Below are positions 30,745 through 39,844 of a DNA stretch of 64,000 nt, piece by piece; position 1 is the stretch's first letter; each line of letters starts with the position of its first letter. The position numbers and the translations under genes are program-made. Origin of the DNA: a virus; IMG/VR virus record IMGVR_UViG_3300012920_000023, positions 1 through 64,000 of that record; one strand, given 5' to 3'. Under the pieces are notes generated by a model. It worked only from the letters and a program-made list of their open reading frames with translations, was not told the origin of the DNA and made no database searches.

Positions 30745-31482
30745 ATGGTCTCTCAGTCAACACAGGACATAAAAGATTACATAACACGGACTCTTGGAGA
30801 GGGTGTTGTTGCTGTAGAGATGACAGATGCACAGTTGCAAGATGCAGTTGATTCCTCCGCATTGCTTTATCATCAAATTATAGGCGTTTATGCGTATACA
30901 ACCGTAAGTGTTTCTAGTGGAGCCGGAGAGTATACTATGCCGGCAGATTGTATCTCAGTCGCAGAGGTATATTTCGACATAAGCAAGTCCGGCATTTATG
31001 AGTCGTTTGATTGGGCAGGAGTAGAACTCGGGCCAATGTCTTTTGGCATGTATGGTGGTTATAGAGATAGTAGCGGAGCAGGTGGAGGGTACTCTTATCT
31101 TGTTCAAGCACTTAACTATCGAGATCAATCAAAACGTATTCTCTCAGTTGATGAAGATTGGTTTTGGGACAGGGAGCGTCGACTCCTGTGTCTTACGCCT
31201 AAGAGCACTTCTGCTTCTGAGATTGGAGTGCGATACCAAACAAATAGTGTTGATTGGGCAAGGCTCTATCCACACGAGTATCAGATTTTTAGACGATATG
31301 CTCTTGCAGAGGCGATGCTTACATTGGGTAACATCCGAACAAAATATGGCACTATCCCATCGGCTCAAGGTGATCTCACTCTTAACGGAGAGGGCTTAAA
31401 GGGAGAAGCCGATGGAATCAAAATGAATCTAAGAGAGCAGATGAAATCAATCCGGCCACCATTGCCGGTGACTACTATGTGA
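30745..31482 (+). CDS. Neck/head-tail connector protein, 245 aa
   Basis: Follows TAGGAGG. The protein has the look of T4 gp13-type neck or adaptor proteins: helical DAQLQDAVDSSALLYHQII near residue 30, a beta domain (YTMPADCISVAEVYF) and a C-terminal YALAEAMLTLGNIRTKYG...GDLTLNGEGL segment, a motif I know from connector proteins of large myoviruses. It would join portal to tail. Confidence 0.65.
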   Translation: MVSQSTQDIKDYITRTLGEGVVAVEMTDAQLQDAVDSSALLYHQIIGVYAYTTVSVSSGAGEYTMPADCISVAEVYFDISKSGIYESFDWAGVELGPMSFGMYGGYRDSSGAGGGYSYLVQALNYRDQSKRILSVDEDWFWDRERRLLCLTPKSTSASEIGVRYQTNSVDWARLYPHEYQIFRRYALAEAMLTLGNIRTKYGTIPSAQGDLTLNGEGLKGEADGIKMNLREQMKSIRPPLPVTTM

Positions 31483-31528
31483 TTTATATGTTATTAAGTA
31501 ACAGACATACCCTCAAAGGAGAAGAACT

Positions 31529-32386
31529 ATGCTTTCAAGCAGTTTAGGCGATTTGCTCGCCACTATGGAGACAGTCCGTCAGATCGATGGAGTCCAAGAA
31601 TATGACAGTGCAATTGTCGAAGCCCGTCAAGAGCAAGAGAATCGCTTTTTAGACCAAGTTTTAGACTTAGCCGGGCAAGATGTTGTAGAACGTCAGCAAC
31701 GAACACCAACTAAGTACAGTGACGGTCAACTTACCTTTTCATTTGACAATGAAAACTATGCTAAGGCCATCATGGATTTGGCCAAAGCCAATGGTGTAGC
31801 AGATGGGGAGATTGTTCCTGACCGAAGCAACGGTATGATCAATCTACACATTATGCCCCATGTCTTTGCAAGTGAGCAGATGGAAGATGTGCGTCACGTT
31901 ATTTCTCTTGGCTTAGACGAAGATTCATATCGTGATTATGTCAAGATGGAAAAGGCTCTTAAAGAGGCGAATCCTAATCATGACGCACAGGGTCTGTTTA
32001 TGAAAGACTCTGCGATTAAGAAAGCGAGTGGCAAAGAGGGTTCAAGGTCTTTTCAGTTCTCCGCACCCAAGGATAATAAAGACCATAAACGCAATCGTCC
32101 ACATGCCCACGTTAATCCGGCGAATAATAAACGACAGACCTTTAACAGCCCTCAGTTTAAGTACAATAATCGACAGTATCGTTTGCGTGCAAAACAGGCT
32201 TGTGGTCGAAACGCAAGAAACTATTTCCGAGCGAAGATGGGGCGTGCACCGTTAAAGAGCAAAGACCTTTACCGTCGATGCCGTGACGGTAAGATTCCTA
32301 CTTGGGCCGAGTCGGTAACAGACGCATATACTGCAACAAAAGAGTATCTTGTTGGAAGACTGCGTCAGAGCAAACAAGGTAAATAA
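31529..32386 (+). CDS. Hypothetical virion-region protein, 285 aa
   Basis: AAAGGAG precedes the ATG. The N-terminal third is helical and acidic, the middle (about 160-225) is basic with His/Asn/Pro-rich text (HKRNRPHAHVNPANNKRQ), and the C-terminal part has RRCRDGKIPTWAESV. The short amphipathic start MLSSSLGDLLATME could be a targeting leader. No family recognised. Confidence 0.6.
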   Translation: MLSSSLGDLLATMETVRQIDGVQEYDSAIVEARQEQENRFLDQVLDLAGQDVVERQQRTPTKYSDGQLTFSFDNENYAKAIMDLAKANGVADGEIVPDRSNGMINLHIMPHVFASEQMEDVRHVISLGLDEDSYRDYVKMEKALKEANPNHDAQGLFMKDSAIKKASGKEGSRSFQFSAPKDNKDHKRNRPHAHVNPANNKRQTFNSPQFKYNNRQYRLRAKQACGRNARNYFRAKMGRAPLKSKDLYRRCRDGKIPTWAESVTDAYTATKEYLVGRLRQSKQGK

Positions 32387-32389
32387 TCG

Positions 32390-32872
32390 ATGGCTGTTTA
32401 TACTCCCACTCAAGGCGAAGTTGGACTCCACCACTTTTATGAAGATGAACGAATCGGATTGAGTGGACAAGAGGGGGAGTATTATACAGTCAATCGTGCA
32501 CGCAATGTTGACCCTCTGTACAATGAACCTACTGCAAATGCCGGTGGGTGGGGTTTTGAACCTGTATTTAAAGCGATATTTGCAGTCGAGTTTGAGACAG
32601 CAGATAACGTAGAAATCGAGGTTCAAGACCGGGGTTATCATGAGGACGCAAATGTGAAGATCACGGTCTCCTACCTTGAATGGCAGAGGAAGTCTCCGGA
32701 CTTAGCAAAGTATCCTCAACCTAAAGAGGGCGATATCGTTTACGTTATGGGCCGTTATTTTGACATTGTGAAAGCCAAGGATAAAGGGCGTCTTGTTCAT
32801 TCAAATACTCCATCGGGCTATGTTATAGAGGGCCGACAGAGAACTAAGCATTTACCGCAGAGAAGAATCTAA
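32390..32872 (+). CDS. Neck/tail-connection protein, 160 aa
   Basis: Mostly beta protein with EIEVQDRGYHEDANVKITV and GDIVYVMGRYFDIVKA segments that I associate with head-tail joining proteins of T4-like phages (gp14 neighbourhood). Follows 31529-32386 after 3 nt and abuts the next gene. Assigned mainly by position and general appearance. Confidence 0.5.
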   Translation: MAVYTPTQGEVGLHHFYEDERIGLSGQEGEYYTVNRARNVDPLYNEPTANAGGWGFEPVFKAIFAVEFETADNVEIEVQDRGYHEDANVKITVSYLEWQRKSPDLAKYPQPKEGDIVYVMGRYFDIVKAKDKGRLVHSNTPSGYVIEGRQRTKHLPQRRI

Positions 32873-33241
32873 ATGATACCTGTTGAGTTGGTAAAGAAAG
32901 CCACAGACAGTGGGGTGGTTTTTACATGTGCTATGTGCTTAAACTTTTGGCGTGCAAAGGCGAGCAACTTAAATGAGTGTAGGCCATTACTCAGTAGCGA
33001 GTGCTCCGGGCCACTCCGGGGTAAAGGTTATCCTCATTATGACGGGGTTTTAAAAGGGAACTTACACACGGCCTGTTTTGTGTGTGGGTGTAAACCCGAT
33101 GGAGTTTTAAAGACTCACGACGGGGTTATGGTTGGTGTCTGCAACAAGCATCGAGATGCTCTTTTTGATTTCAGTGGGCCGGTAGATGGTCGCCCCGAGA
33201 CTGCCGATTCATTGAAAGTAGAAGAGAAGACAGATGCCTAA
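32873..33241 (+). CDS. Cysteine-rich protein, 122 aa
   Basis: Starts one nt after the preceding stop. Nine Cys in the first 95 residues (CAMC, NEC, SEC, CFVCGC, VCNKH) suggest two zinc-binding sites. Overlaps the next gene by 8 nt. No family recognised; small zinc proteins in the neck region are unusual but not unheard of. Confidence 0.55.
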   Translation: MIPVELVKKATDSGVVFTCAMCLNFWRAKASNLNECRPLLSSECSGPLRGKGYPHYDGVLKGNLHTACFVCGCKPDGVLKTHDGVMVGVCNKHRDALFDFSGPVDGRPETADSLKVEEKTDA

Positions 33242-34073
33242 CTATAAGTCGTCACGCACAAGTATATCGCCGATGATTCTCCCGGATAGAAAGACAGAGA
33301 GAGCCTACAAGGAAATTGAAGTCATGCCGGAGAGGGTTACTGAGGGGTATAAACTTGTCGCACTTGAAGCGACTACAATCGTTCTTGATTTTATAAAAAG
33401 GAACGCACCGATAATAGATAATGATGATTACTCTGCAAGGCTTGAGCCGGTCTATTCAGTCAGTAGTGATGGGACTGTAAATGTCTCTATCATAGGTAAA
33501 AACTTGGATCGAAAGACGAACGCCGAGGACGCTACTTCAATCGCTTTCCTTTATGCCAAAGGTATGCTTGAACCTAAGACAGCAAAGGCTTATGAGGTGC
33601 TTAGGAAGTATCAACCTTGGCCGGTAGGATTATATCCCTTACCCACGGGTGGCAGTAATGGCATTGGCCTTACGATAAGAAAAGTATCCGGACTTGAGTA
33701 TCAAACCCAAACTCTTAGGATTAATAAGAGTAAGAGTCGTATTGAGGGCACTTTGAGAAGTCTAGGGTTTGATGTAAATATAGCGACGAGTTCAGAGCCG
33801 AAAACTGTGCAGACAGACTTGGCTTTTGCTATCTTGCAGGTTGAGTATGGAATCGGTAGGAAAGCAGATTCTCATTGGAGGACTGCTATCTCCCGGCTAA
33901 AACGAGAGATCGGAGTACTCCAAGGCAAGTTTAAGCGTTTTATTGCCGAGGGACGGGAATCAATTTTTGTTATTGACAACACCATTGTAGAAGTGTCAAA
34001 AATAAAAGACTTAGACTCGCAATTACAAGAGCGTGTTGCTCAAAGTACCGGTTTAAAAGTTGAAAAACAATAA
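33234..34073 (+). CDS. Hypothetical tail-completion-region protein, 279 aa
   Basis: Long mixed alpha/beta protein between connector and tail terminator genes. Contains VALEATTIVLDFIKRNAPI (about 40-58), a glycine-rich central loop (LPTGGSNGIGLTIRKV) and a helical C-terminus. Gene order favours a neck or tail-completion role; no family recognised. Confidence 0.55.
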   Translation: MPNYKSSRTSISPMILPDRKTERAYKEIEVMPERVTEGYKLVALEATTIVLDFIKRNAPIIDNDDYSARLEPVYSVSSDGTVNVSIIGKNLDRKTNAEDATSIAFLYAKGMLEPKTAKAYEVLRKYQPWPVGLYPLPTGGSNGIGLTIRKVSGLEYQTQTLRINKSKSRIEGTLRSLGFDVNIATSSEPKTVQTDLAFAILQVEYGIGRKADSHWRTAISRLKREIGVLQGKFKRFIAEGRESIFVIDNTIVEVSKIKDLDSQLQERVAQSTGLKVEKQ

Positions 34074-34094
34074 CAATCAGAGGAGAGAAGTAAG

Positions 34095-34277
34095 ATGAGT
34101 AATGAGAATCTGCAAAAAATGGCCTTGGCTCTTTCAGACGTAGAAGCAGAGTTAAAACGGCGTCGAGAGGCAGAAACGATGGGTGAGCCATCAGAGGAAT
34201 TTCTTGATGCGTTCGATGATCTTGAAGACCTTGAAGATTATTTTGATGATGAGGTGGTCGACAACGACGACGAGTAA
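34095..34277 (+). CDS. Small acidic protein, 60 aa
   Basis: GAGGAG precedes the ATG. Helical start, then a highly acidic end (FDDLEDLEDYFDDEVVDNDDE). Function unknown; may be a chaperone-like or DNA-mimicking protein but nothing supports either. Confidence 0.6.
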   Translation: MSNENLQKMALALSDVEAELKRRREAETMGEPSEEFLDAFDDLEDLEDYFDDEVVDNDDE

Positions 34278-34290
34278 CGATAAACTCTAT

Positions 34291-34318
34291 TCTACCTATG
34301 GTTTTTCATAAAGGTAGA
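34291..34318 (+). promoter_or_regulatory. Hairpin covering the ribosome site of gene 34322
   Basis: TCTACCT (34291-34297) pairs with AGGTAGA (34312-34318), with ATG/CAT pairing inside and a T-rich loop. The AAGG ribosome site (34311-34314) is in the 3' strand, 7 nt before the start codon. Confidence 0.5.
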
Positions 34319-34321
34319 TAG

Positions 34322-35032
34322 ATGGCCACTCTCTATACAATCGATCTGCGTGCTTTTGATAAAGGTGTCTTTGAGACACTAGGGGCTAGTCTCGCCGATT
34401 ATACTGTAGACGGTGAAACCCGTAAGGTATATGGGCGAGAGTTCCCGGGCTTGCAGACCAATATCGATGGCATGGGAGGTAGAGTGCCATATTTTTTCGC
34501 TATGCCGGAGGATGTCTATCAGTCATTCGTTTTGCCTTGTGTCTTAATAAGGCGAACTTCAATGACAACCGCATTTGAGAGATCACCTTATTTCGGGTAT
34601 GAGAGAGTGCCCGATGTAAATGCGAATCCAATAACAGTAACTCGCCCGGATGGGACGGTACTACAAGGGTTCGATAAGTATGCCCAAAAGATAACCTCCA
34701 CGCCGATGAATATCGGATATGATGTTCAGATATTCGCTCGCACGCAGAGAGATTTTCTGATCATCTTCCAAAACTTAATGATGGGCATGAGACCGCCATT
34801 TTTTACATTCGGTGCTGTAGACACGGGCAACTGTAGACGTTTATATGATGCAGGCCCGGTTACGATTGCAGACAGTTCGGAACTTTCCGAGGTTGGAGAT
34901 AGGACAATGTCTGCAACAATCTCATTTGAGGTTCAAGGGGAGATAGATTATCGTTATGAAAACAATAGTCTGCCACCGCTAACTGATTTGCCGAATATTG
35001 AACTATCACCACCAATCTTACGAAGAGGATAA
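34322..35032 (+). CDS. Tail completion / tail terminator-like protein, 236 aa
   Basis: Contains a long conserved-looking centre: YFGYERVPDVNANPITVTRP, GFDKYAQKITSTPMNIGYDV and RTQRDFLIIFQNLMMGMRPP, text I associate with the protein preceding the tail sheath in large myoviruses (tail terminator or sheath stabiliser). Located directly upstream of the sheath. The ribosome site may be controlled by the hairpin 34291-34318. Confidence 0.6.
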   Translation: MATLYTIDLRAFDKGVFETLGASLADYTVDGETRKVYGREFPGLQTNIDGMGGRVPYFFAMPEDVYQSFVLPCVLIRRTSMTTAFERSPYFGYERVPDVNANPITVTRPDGTVLQGFDKYAQKITSTPMNIGYDVQIFARTQRDFLIIFQNLMMGMRPPFFTFGAVDTGNCRRLYDAGPVTIADSSELSEVGDRTMSATISFEVQGEIDYRYENNSLPPLTDLPNIELSPPILRRG

Positions 35033-35037
35033 AAGTT

Positions 35038-35313
35038 ATGGGCTTTTATAAAAATCAATCGGGACGTCCTATTAGTGTCACACATGGTATCGATGACGCT
35101 TGTGTGGTTCCACCGAATCATTATGTCGAGATAGACCCTAGAGTCGAAAGACAGTATGATACTAAACGACTCGTCCGATTGGGGATACTCGTTCGTTGCG
35201 GAACACCATCAAGTAAAACCAATGTGATTAGGCCACAAGAAGTAGCCCGAAAAGTAGTATCTGTTGCTCCGTCGCACTTTGCAGAGTCATTGATTGAATA
35301 CAAAAAGAACTAG
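35038..35313 (+). CDS. Hypothetical protein, 91 aa
   Basis: Starts 5 nt after the preceding stop. Small basic protein, beta-rich in the first half (SVTHGIDDACVVPPNHYVEI). Positioned between terminator-like and sheath genes; no family recognised. Confidence 0.55.
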   Translation: MGFYKNQSGRPISVTHGIDDACVVPPNHYVEIDPRVERQYDTKRLVRLGILVRCGTPSSKTNVIRPQEVARKVVSVAPSHFAESLIEYKKN

Positions 35314-35344
35314 ACGTTAATTTTTCACTTAGGAGCATATAACC

Positions 35345-37807
35345 ATGTCTACTTATACTTATCCCGGGGTCTATATTAAAGAAGTACCCAAAGGGCCGGG
35401 GCCGGTGCAGGGCGTTTCAGCAAGCACTTGTGCGATGATCGGCTTTACCGAAGAGGGGGTTGTTGATCAACCAACATTAGTTACAAGTTTCCCCGAGTTT
35501 GTAGCATCTTTCGGTAACTTTACCACTTCAAGTCGTTTACCGACTTCTGCTTTTGCGTTTTTTCAAAACGGAGGACAGAACCTAGTCGTTGTTCGCACTG
35601 TAGGTGATAACGCAGAGGAAGCGAAAGGGATTATCGACGAGCCATACGCTAACTTAACCTCAGATGTAGCACCGGCTCCAAACGGTAATGCAGGAACCTT
35701 TACATTTAACCTTGAGCACACTCCGATTGTTCCCGGTTCATTGACGTTCACCTTTAATGGTAATAACTATACATCAGATGCAAGCGGTGTTCTCACGTTC
35801 CTCAATCAACCGCAAGGGAATAGTGGGTCAGTAAACTATCAAACCGGTGCGGTCTCGCTCACTGTCACTGCCAATGTTCCTCTCCTTGCACAGGTTCAAA
35901 CGATTACCTATAAGAACGCAAACATTACATTCTGTGCGTCATCACCCGGCATTTGGGGGAATGGCTTACAGGTTGTTCTTGAGGGCGATGATAACTCAGT
36001 CGATGCAAACGACGAATACACCTTATTCAATCTGATTGTAGAACGCTTAGATGACGATGGCAATTATGTACCCGTTGAGGTGATTAACGGAATTAATTTT
36101 GATGAGGACTCCGCTTCATTCATTCAAACGCTTGTTAATGACGACCGACGAGGGAGTGATCTCATCACTATTGTCGCAGGAAGTTCTCCAAAGACTCCTG
36201 CCGGATTAAGAGACAGACAGAAGACAGCACTTAAGAACTCTGCTCCTGCTATCGACGGAACTTCTCAGCAGTTGACTTATACACTAGGTGAACCTGTTAA
36301 CTCGAACACACTTCGTGGCGAGATTGTGATCGGTGACACTTTTGTTGATGCGATTAATAACAATCAATCATCCGGGTTTACTATTCCAAACTTTAGAGAT
36401 GTGACCGGTCAAACGAGTATCAATGCTCTGATTACCTACAGCGACAATTCAACAGAGTTGCTCACTTTTAATCAAGCACAGGCCGGAACAGCAATGACGG
36501 CAGGTTTTGAGAAGGACGCAGATGCGAATAATGCCCAAGAGGGTCTTCTTAAGGGTAACATCGTTATTCAAGCAAATGATGGCTCTTATGCTATTAATCT
36601 CTCCAATAATGAAGCGAATGCCCCAACCATCGCAAACATTACTTGGTCGTGGATACGTGCAGACAAACTCATTGTAGAAGATGATGGCACTAATGAGTTA
36701 GTGGTCGTTTCCGCCCCGGTAGGCTTGTCACTCAATCCTAATGGTGAAAACAAGATCGACCTAGCGACGGGTGAGGTTAAGTTACACCCGACCTTTGCAC
36801 AAGTAGGCAGTCTGCCCGAACGTGGCCCTGCTCCTGTCCTTGGTCTTACCGGAGAAATGTCTTTTACATATACCGTTGACACCGTTGCGACTCAGTTGAG
36901 CGTTGCTTTGACCGGTGGTGCCGACGGCGGTGCTTTGACAAGGGGGAATGTTTCAAATCCTACTTTGGCAGGGGATGAAAAGGGCTTATATTCACTAAAC
37001 AAAACCGAGGCTTTGTTGAATGTTTGTATCCCGGACTTTGCATCGAACACGGTTGTCTCTCAAGACCTCATTGATTACTGCGAGACTCGTAAAGATCGAT
37101 TTGCGATCATCTCAGTACCGGAGGGTTTCACTTATAAAGAGGCTATTGAATACAAGCGAAACACTTTACTGCGAAACAGCAATCGTTGTGCGATCTACTA
37201 TCCGCATTTGAAGTTGATTGATCCCATCTCCGAGAACGAGATCAACTTCCCGGCGGTGGGTCACATGGCAGGTATTTATGCACGAACAGACTCAACCCGA
37301 AATGTGTCTAAAGCACCTGCCGGTACTGTGGATGGTCGTTTAGCATTTGCGAGTGGAGTTGAGGTTGAGTTGACTCCGCAACAAGCCGGTTTTGTAAATA
37401 CCGCACACATTAACAACCTCGTCTCTTGGCCATTCACCGGCTTAGTGGCTTGGGGTGCTCGCACCTTAGAAGCAAACGGCGACTTCCCTTACATTCAAAT
37501 GCGACGCCTGTTCATGTTTGTCGAGAAGTCAGTGTTCAACGCTACTCAAGGTTTTGTGTTTGAGTCTAATACAGCAGGTCTGCGTGCAAGCATTAAACTT
37601 CAAATTGAAGCGTTCTTATTGAGTCTTCATCGCAGTGGTCACTTTGCCGGTACATCACCTGCACAGTCATTCTTTGTGATTTGTGACACATCTAACAATC
37701 CTCAGAACTTGATCGATCAAGGTCAACTTACTGTGGATGTTGGTATCGCTCCGACTAAGCCTGCCGAGTTTATCATCTTCCGTTTCCAACAGAAGACCAT
37801 ATCCTAG
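35345..37807 (+). CDS. Tail sheath protein, 820 aa
   Basis: Classic contractile-sheath ends: the N-terminus YTYPGVYIKEVPKG...GFTEEG and the C-terminal half with KTALKNSAPAI-type linker, FRFQQKTIS and ...NPQNLIDQGQLTVDVGIAPTK. The central part (about 100-540) is an inserted, beta-rich, fast-evolving region that makes it longer than T4 gp18 (659 aa). The sheath surrounds the tube and contracts on infection. TTAGGAG lies ahead of the start. Confidence 0.92.
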   Translation: MSTYTYPGVYIKEVPKGPGPVQGVSASTCAMIGFTEEGVVDQPTLVTSFPEFVASFGNFTTSSRLPTSAFAFFQNGGQNLVVVRTVGDNAEEAKGIIDEPYANLTSDVAPAPNGNAGTFTFNLEHTPIVPGSLTFTFNGNNYTSDASGVLTFLNQPQGNSGSVNYQTGAVSLTVTANVPLLAQVQTITYKNANITFCASSPGIWGNGLQVVLEGDDNSVDANDEYTLFNLIVERLDDDGNYVPVEVINGINFDEDSASFIQTLVNDDRRGSDLITIVAGSSPKTPAGLRDRQKTALKNSAPAIDGTSQQLTYTLGEPVNSNTLRGEIVIGDTFVDAINNNQSSGFTIPNFRDVTGQTSINALITYSDNSTELLTFNQAQAGTAMTAGFEKDADANNAQEGLLKGNIVIQANDGSYAINLSNNEANAPTIANITWSWIRADKLIVEDDGTNELVVVSAPVGLSLNPNGENKIDLATGEVKLHPTFAQVGSLPERGPAPVLGLTGEMSFTYTVDTVATQLSVALTGGADGGALTRGNVSNPTLAGDEKGLYSLNKTEALLNVCIPDFASNTVVSQDLIDYCETRKDRFAIISVPEGFTYKEAIEYKRNTLLRNSNRCAIYYPHLKLIDPISENEINFPAVGHMAGIYARTDSTRNVSKAPAGTVDGRLAFASGVEVELTPQQAGFVNTAHINNLVSWPFTGLVAWGARTLEANGDFPYIQMRRLFMFVEKSVFNATQGFVFESNTAGLRASIKLQIEAFLLSLHRSGHFAGTSPAQSFFVICDTSNNPQNLIDQGQLTVDVGIAPTKPAEFIIFRFQQKTIS

Positions 37808-37817
37808 GAGAACTTAA

Positions 37818-38300
37818 ATGCCGAATATCATCGTCCATGAGGTGTTAAACGCCACCACTATAAACGGGGAATTGCCCGATGTTACTGCGACCACTCAAGT
37901 TAGCACTAAGCCAACTTATGGTGGGATTACTGAGTTCTTTGCAGGCTGTTCCAAGGCCGGACGTGTTGATGCAGGCATACAAGGAAACAGTCTAGTCGGT
38001 ATAGGTGCAAACTTGTCCGGGATTGCTAGTTTCAAGGTAATCATTAGGGATCGAGACACAGTGTACTCTACCGGTGCAGTTCCTGCGTTTGAGGTACTTG
38101 ATAGCACAGAGAACGAGTTTACAGACCGTGTCAAAGACGTAAACTCATTTTATTATCAGTTCAGAGATCCTGTTATGATACCGCCAAACCATAGCGTTGA
38201 GTTTGTAACGGCTCAAGCATCCGGCGTTGGCAGACTGTTTTTCGTACTTGGCTCCGGGTTTCAACGTGGAGCAGGCTTTGTGAGTGTAATTTCAAATTAA
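37818..38300 (+). CDS. Hypothetical virion protein, 160 aa
   Basis: Between sheath and tube genes. All-beta appearance with Gly-rich C-terminus (VGRLFFVLGSGFQRGAG). Probably a small tail or decoration protein; no family recognised. Confidence 0.55.
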   Translation: MPNIIVHEVLNATTINGELPDVTATTQVSTKPTYGGITEFFAGCSKAGRVDAGIQGNSLVGIGANLSGIASFKVIIRDRDTVYSTGAVPAFEVLDSTENEFTDRVKDVNSFYYQFRDPVMIPPNHSVEFVTAQASGVGRLFFVLGSGFQRGAGFVSVISN

Positions 38301-38314
38301 AAGGAGAGACTATT

Positions 38315-38881
38315 ATGGCTCGTGCAATAACAGAAGATTTTTTACAAAACTTTAGATTCCAAGTAGAGATGGCTAACCAAGCAGGTAGTTTTAACTACTT
38401 TACCGGAGACTCTGCTTCCAATGCAGATCGCCCGGGTGGTGTAGCAGGCTTTCAGTCGTGCACGCTCCCCGAGATTAGTTCGGAAGCGACTGAGTACCGT
38501 GAGGGGACGTTTAAATACACACGCAAATTCAACGGTGTAGCATCGGTCACAGATGTATCGCTTATGCGTGGTTTAGCCCTAAACGACAGTGCATTGTTCT
38601 CGTGGATGATGGATGCTATCGGTGGCGGTGAGTCTCGTGCCGACATTGCAATCAAGCAGTTTAGCCGTGGTGCTTTAACTGTTCTTGAAAACGGTGTAAG
38701 CGTTCCCGGTGAGGGAGACTACGCAGAGGCAGACGGGGCACAGACTCGTATCTATACCTGCTTTAATGCTATTCCGATTCGGTATAAACCGGGAGCAGAT
38801 CTTGACGCTACATCTTCGGAAGTGTCTGTTCAAGAACTTGACCTCGCCATAGAGTTTTTCACGATCTCCGTCGGAACTTAA
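38315..38881 (+). CDS. Tail tube protein (T4 gp19-like), 188 aa
   Basis: Matches the T4-like tail tube family: FRFQVEM near the start, GFQSCTLPEISSEATEYREG, TRKFNGVASVTDVSLMRGL and the C-terminal AIPIRYKPGADLDATSSEVS followed by ELDLAIEFF. Size is that of the family. Forms the inner tube within the sheath. Confidence 0.85.
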   Translation: MARAITEDFLQNFRFQVEMANQAGSFNYFTGDSASNADRPGGVAGFQSCTLPEISSEATEYREGTFKYTRKFNGVASVTDVSLMRGLALNDSALFSWMMDAIGGGESRADIAIKQFSRGALTVLENGVSVPGEGDYAEADGAQTRIYTCFNAIPIRYKPGADLDATSSEVSVQELDLAIEFFTISVGT

Positions 38882-38901
38882 GTGATAGAGGGATTCTCCA
38901 A

Positions 38902-39528
38902 ATGTCTAGAAAACGGTTTTTCGATTATCTACAGAACTATGCTTTTCATGTAGCAGATGTAACGCCTAGTCTTAGGCCACCGTTTTTTACGATGGGGACT
39001 CCCTTTCCGTACTCATTTAACTCCTGCTCTATGCCGGAGATACAACTTGAGATCGAATCATTTCGACAGGTCTGCTCTATGTATCAGACTCATGTCGTTA
39101 ATGGGGCATCAGTCTCCCCGATAAGTATGTCTCGTGGAGTCCTCTCCACAGACAGTAGTCTTTACCGTTGGATGTCTCGTTCTATAACGGGAGAGGACAG
39201 AGTTCACCGGGATTTAGTCCTGTTGCACTCATCAAGTTTCTCACTCTTCCATAACTTAGGTCAAGAGTACAAAGATGGTGAAAAGCCGGCATCCGGCAGT
39301 AATAAGTTAGGCCATGCTCCTGCAACTTTGAGTGCCACGGGGGCAACTTATGGAATGGTCAGAATGATGGGCAAAGGTTATATATTACATAACTGTTTGC
39401 CAACACGTTATAAGGCAGGTGGTGACCTCGATGCATCTGATAGCGAGGTTTCCATTGCCGAACTTGAGGTACAACCGGAGTATGTTACCGAGTTCAGTAC
39501 CGACCCGTTACAACTTACAGACTTTTAA
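38902..39528 (+). CDS. Second tail-tube-like protein, 208 aa
   Basis: A paralogue of the tube protein just upstream: SCSMPEIQLEIESFRQ, SPISMSRGVLSTDSSLYRWM and LPTRYKAGGDLDASDSEVS with IAELEVQPEYV parallel the corresponding motifs. It is 20 residues longer with an inserted Gly/Ser loop (about 130-155). It may be a tube-end initiator or terminator (like T4 gp54 or gp3 roles) rather than the bulk subunit. Confidence 0.7.
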   Translation: MSRKRFFDYLQNYAFHVADVTPSLRPPFFTMGTPFPYSFNSCSMPEIQLEIESFRQVCSMYQTHVVNGASVSPISMSRGVLSTDSSLYRWMSRSITGEDRVHRDLVLLHSSSFSLFHNLGQEYKDGEKPASGSNKLGHAPATLSATGATYGMVRMMGKGYILHNCLPTRYKAGGDLDASDSEVSIAELEVQPEYVTEFSTDPLQLTDF

Positions 39529-39536
39529 AAGGTAAG

Positions 39537-39812
39537 ATGATGATTAAAAGCAGAAAAATGGTGGTATTTACGGTATCCTTAGTGATGTTTCTTGGGAACT
39601 ATCTACTTGGTTCTCCGCTTCCGGAGGATCAAGTACAGCAGTTTTTAGTGTTGATCGTAGGTTGGTTAGTTGCACAAGGTGTTGCTGATGCAGGCACGCA
39701 GGGGCAGGTGAATTCTGCCCTCCGGGCCTCTAAGCAAGGACAGCAGATTATAGAAACAGTTAAAAGCCTTAAGAACGAGCAAGAATCTATCGATGCGTCC
39801 AAAGACAAGTGA
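39537..39812 (+). CDS. Holin-like membrane protein, 91 aa
   Basis: Two hydrophobic segments (about 9-23, FTVSLVMFLGNYLLG; about 36-50, FLVLIVGWLVAQGVA) and a charged C-terminal coil (ETVKSLKNEQESIDASKDK). Topology fits a small holin or membrane-associated phage protein; it precedes the methyltransferase block. A GTGCAC-type element lies at its end. Confidence 0.5.
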   Translation: MMIKSRKMVVFTVSLVMFLGNYLLGSPLPEDQVQQFLVLIVGWLVAQGVADAGTQGQVNSALRASKQGQQIIETVKSLKNEQESIDASKDK

Positions 39813-39827
39813 CGCACACATGTGCAC
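39812..39827. repeat. Imperfect GTGCAC-N4-GTGCAC element
   Basis: ACGCACACATGTGCAC between gene 39537-39812 and the methyltransferase gene: second half perfect, first half with two mismatches. Confidence 0.45.
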
Positions 39828-39844
39828 ACCGACAGGAGTCAACC

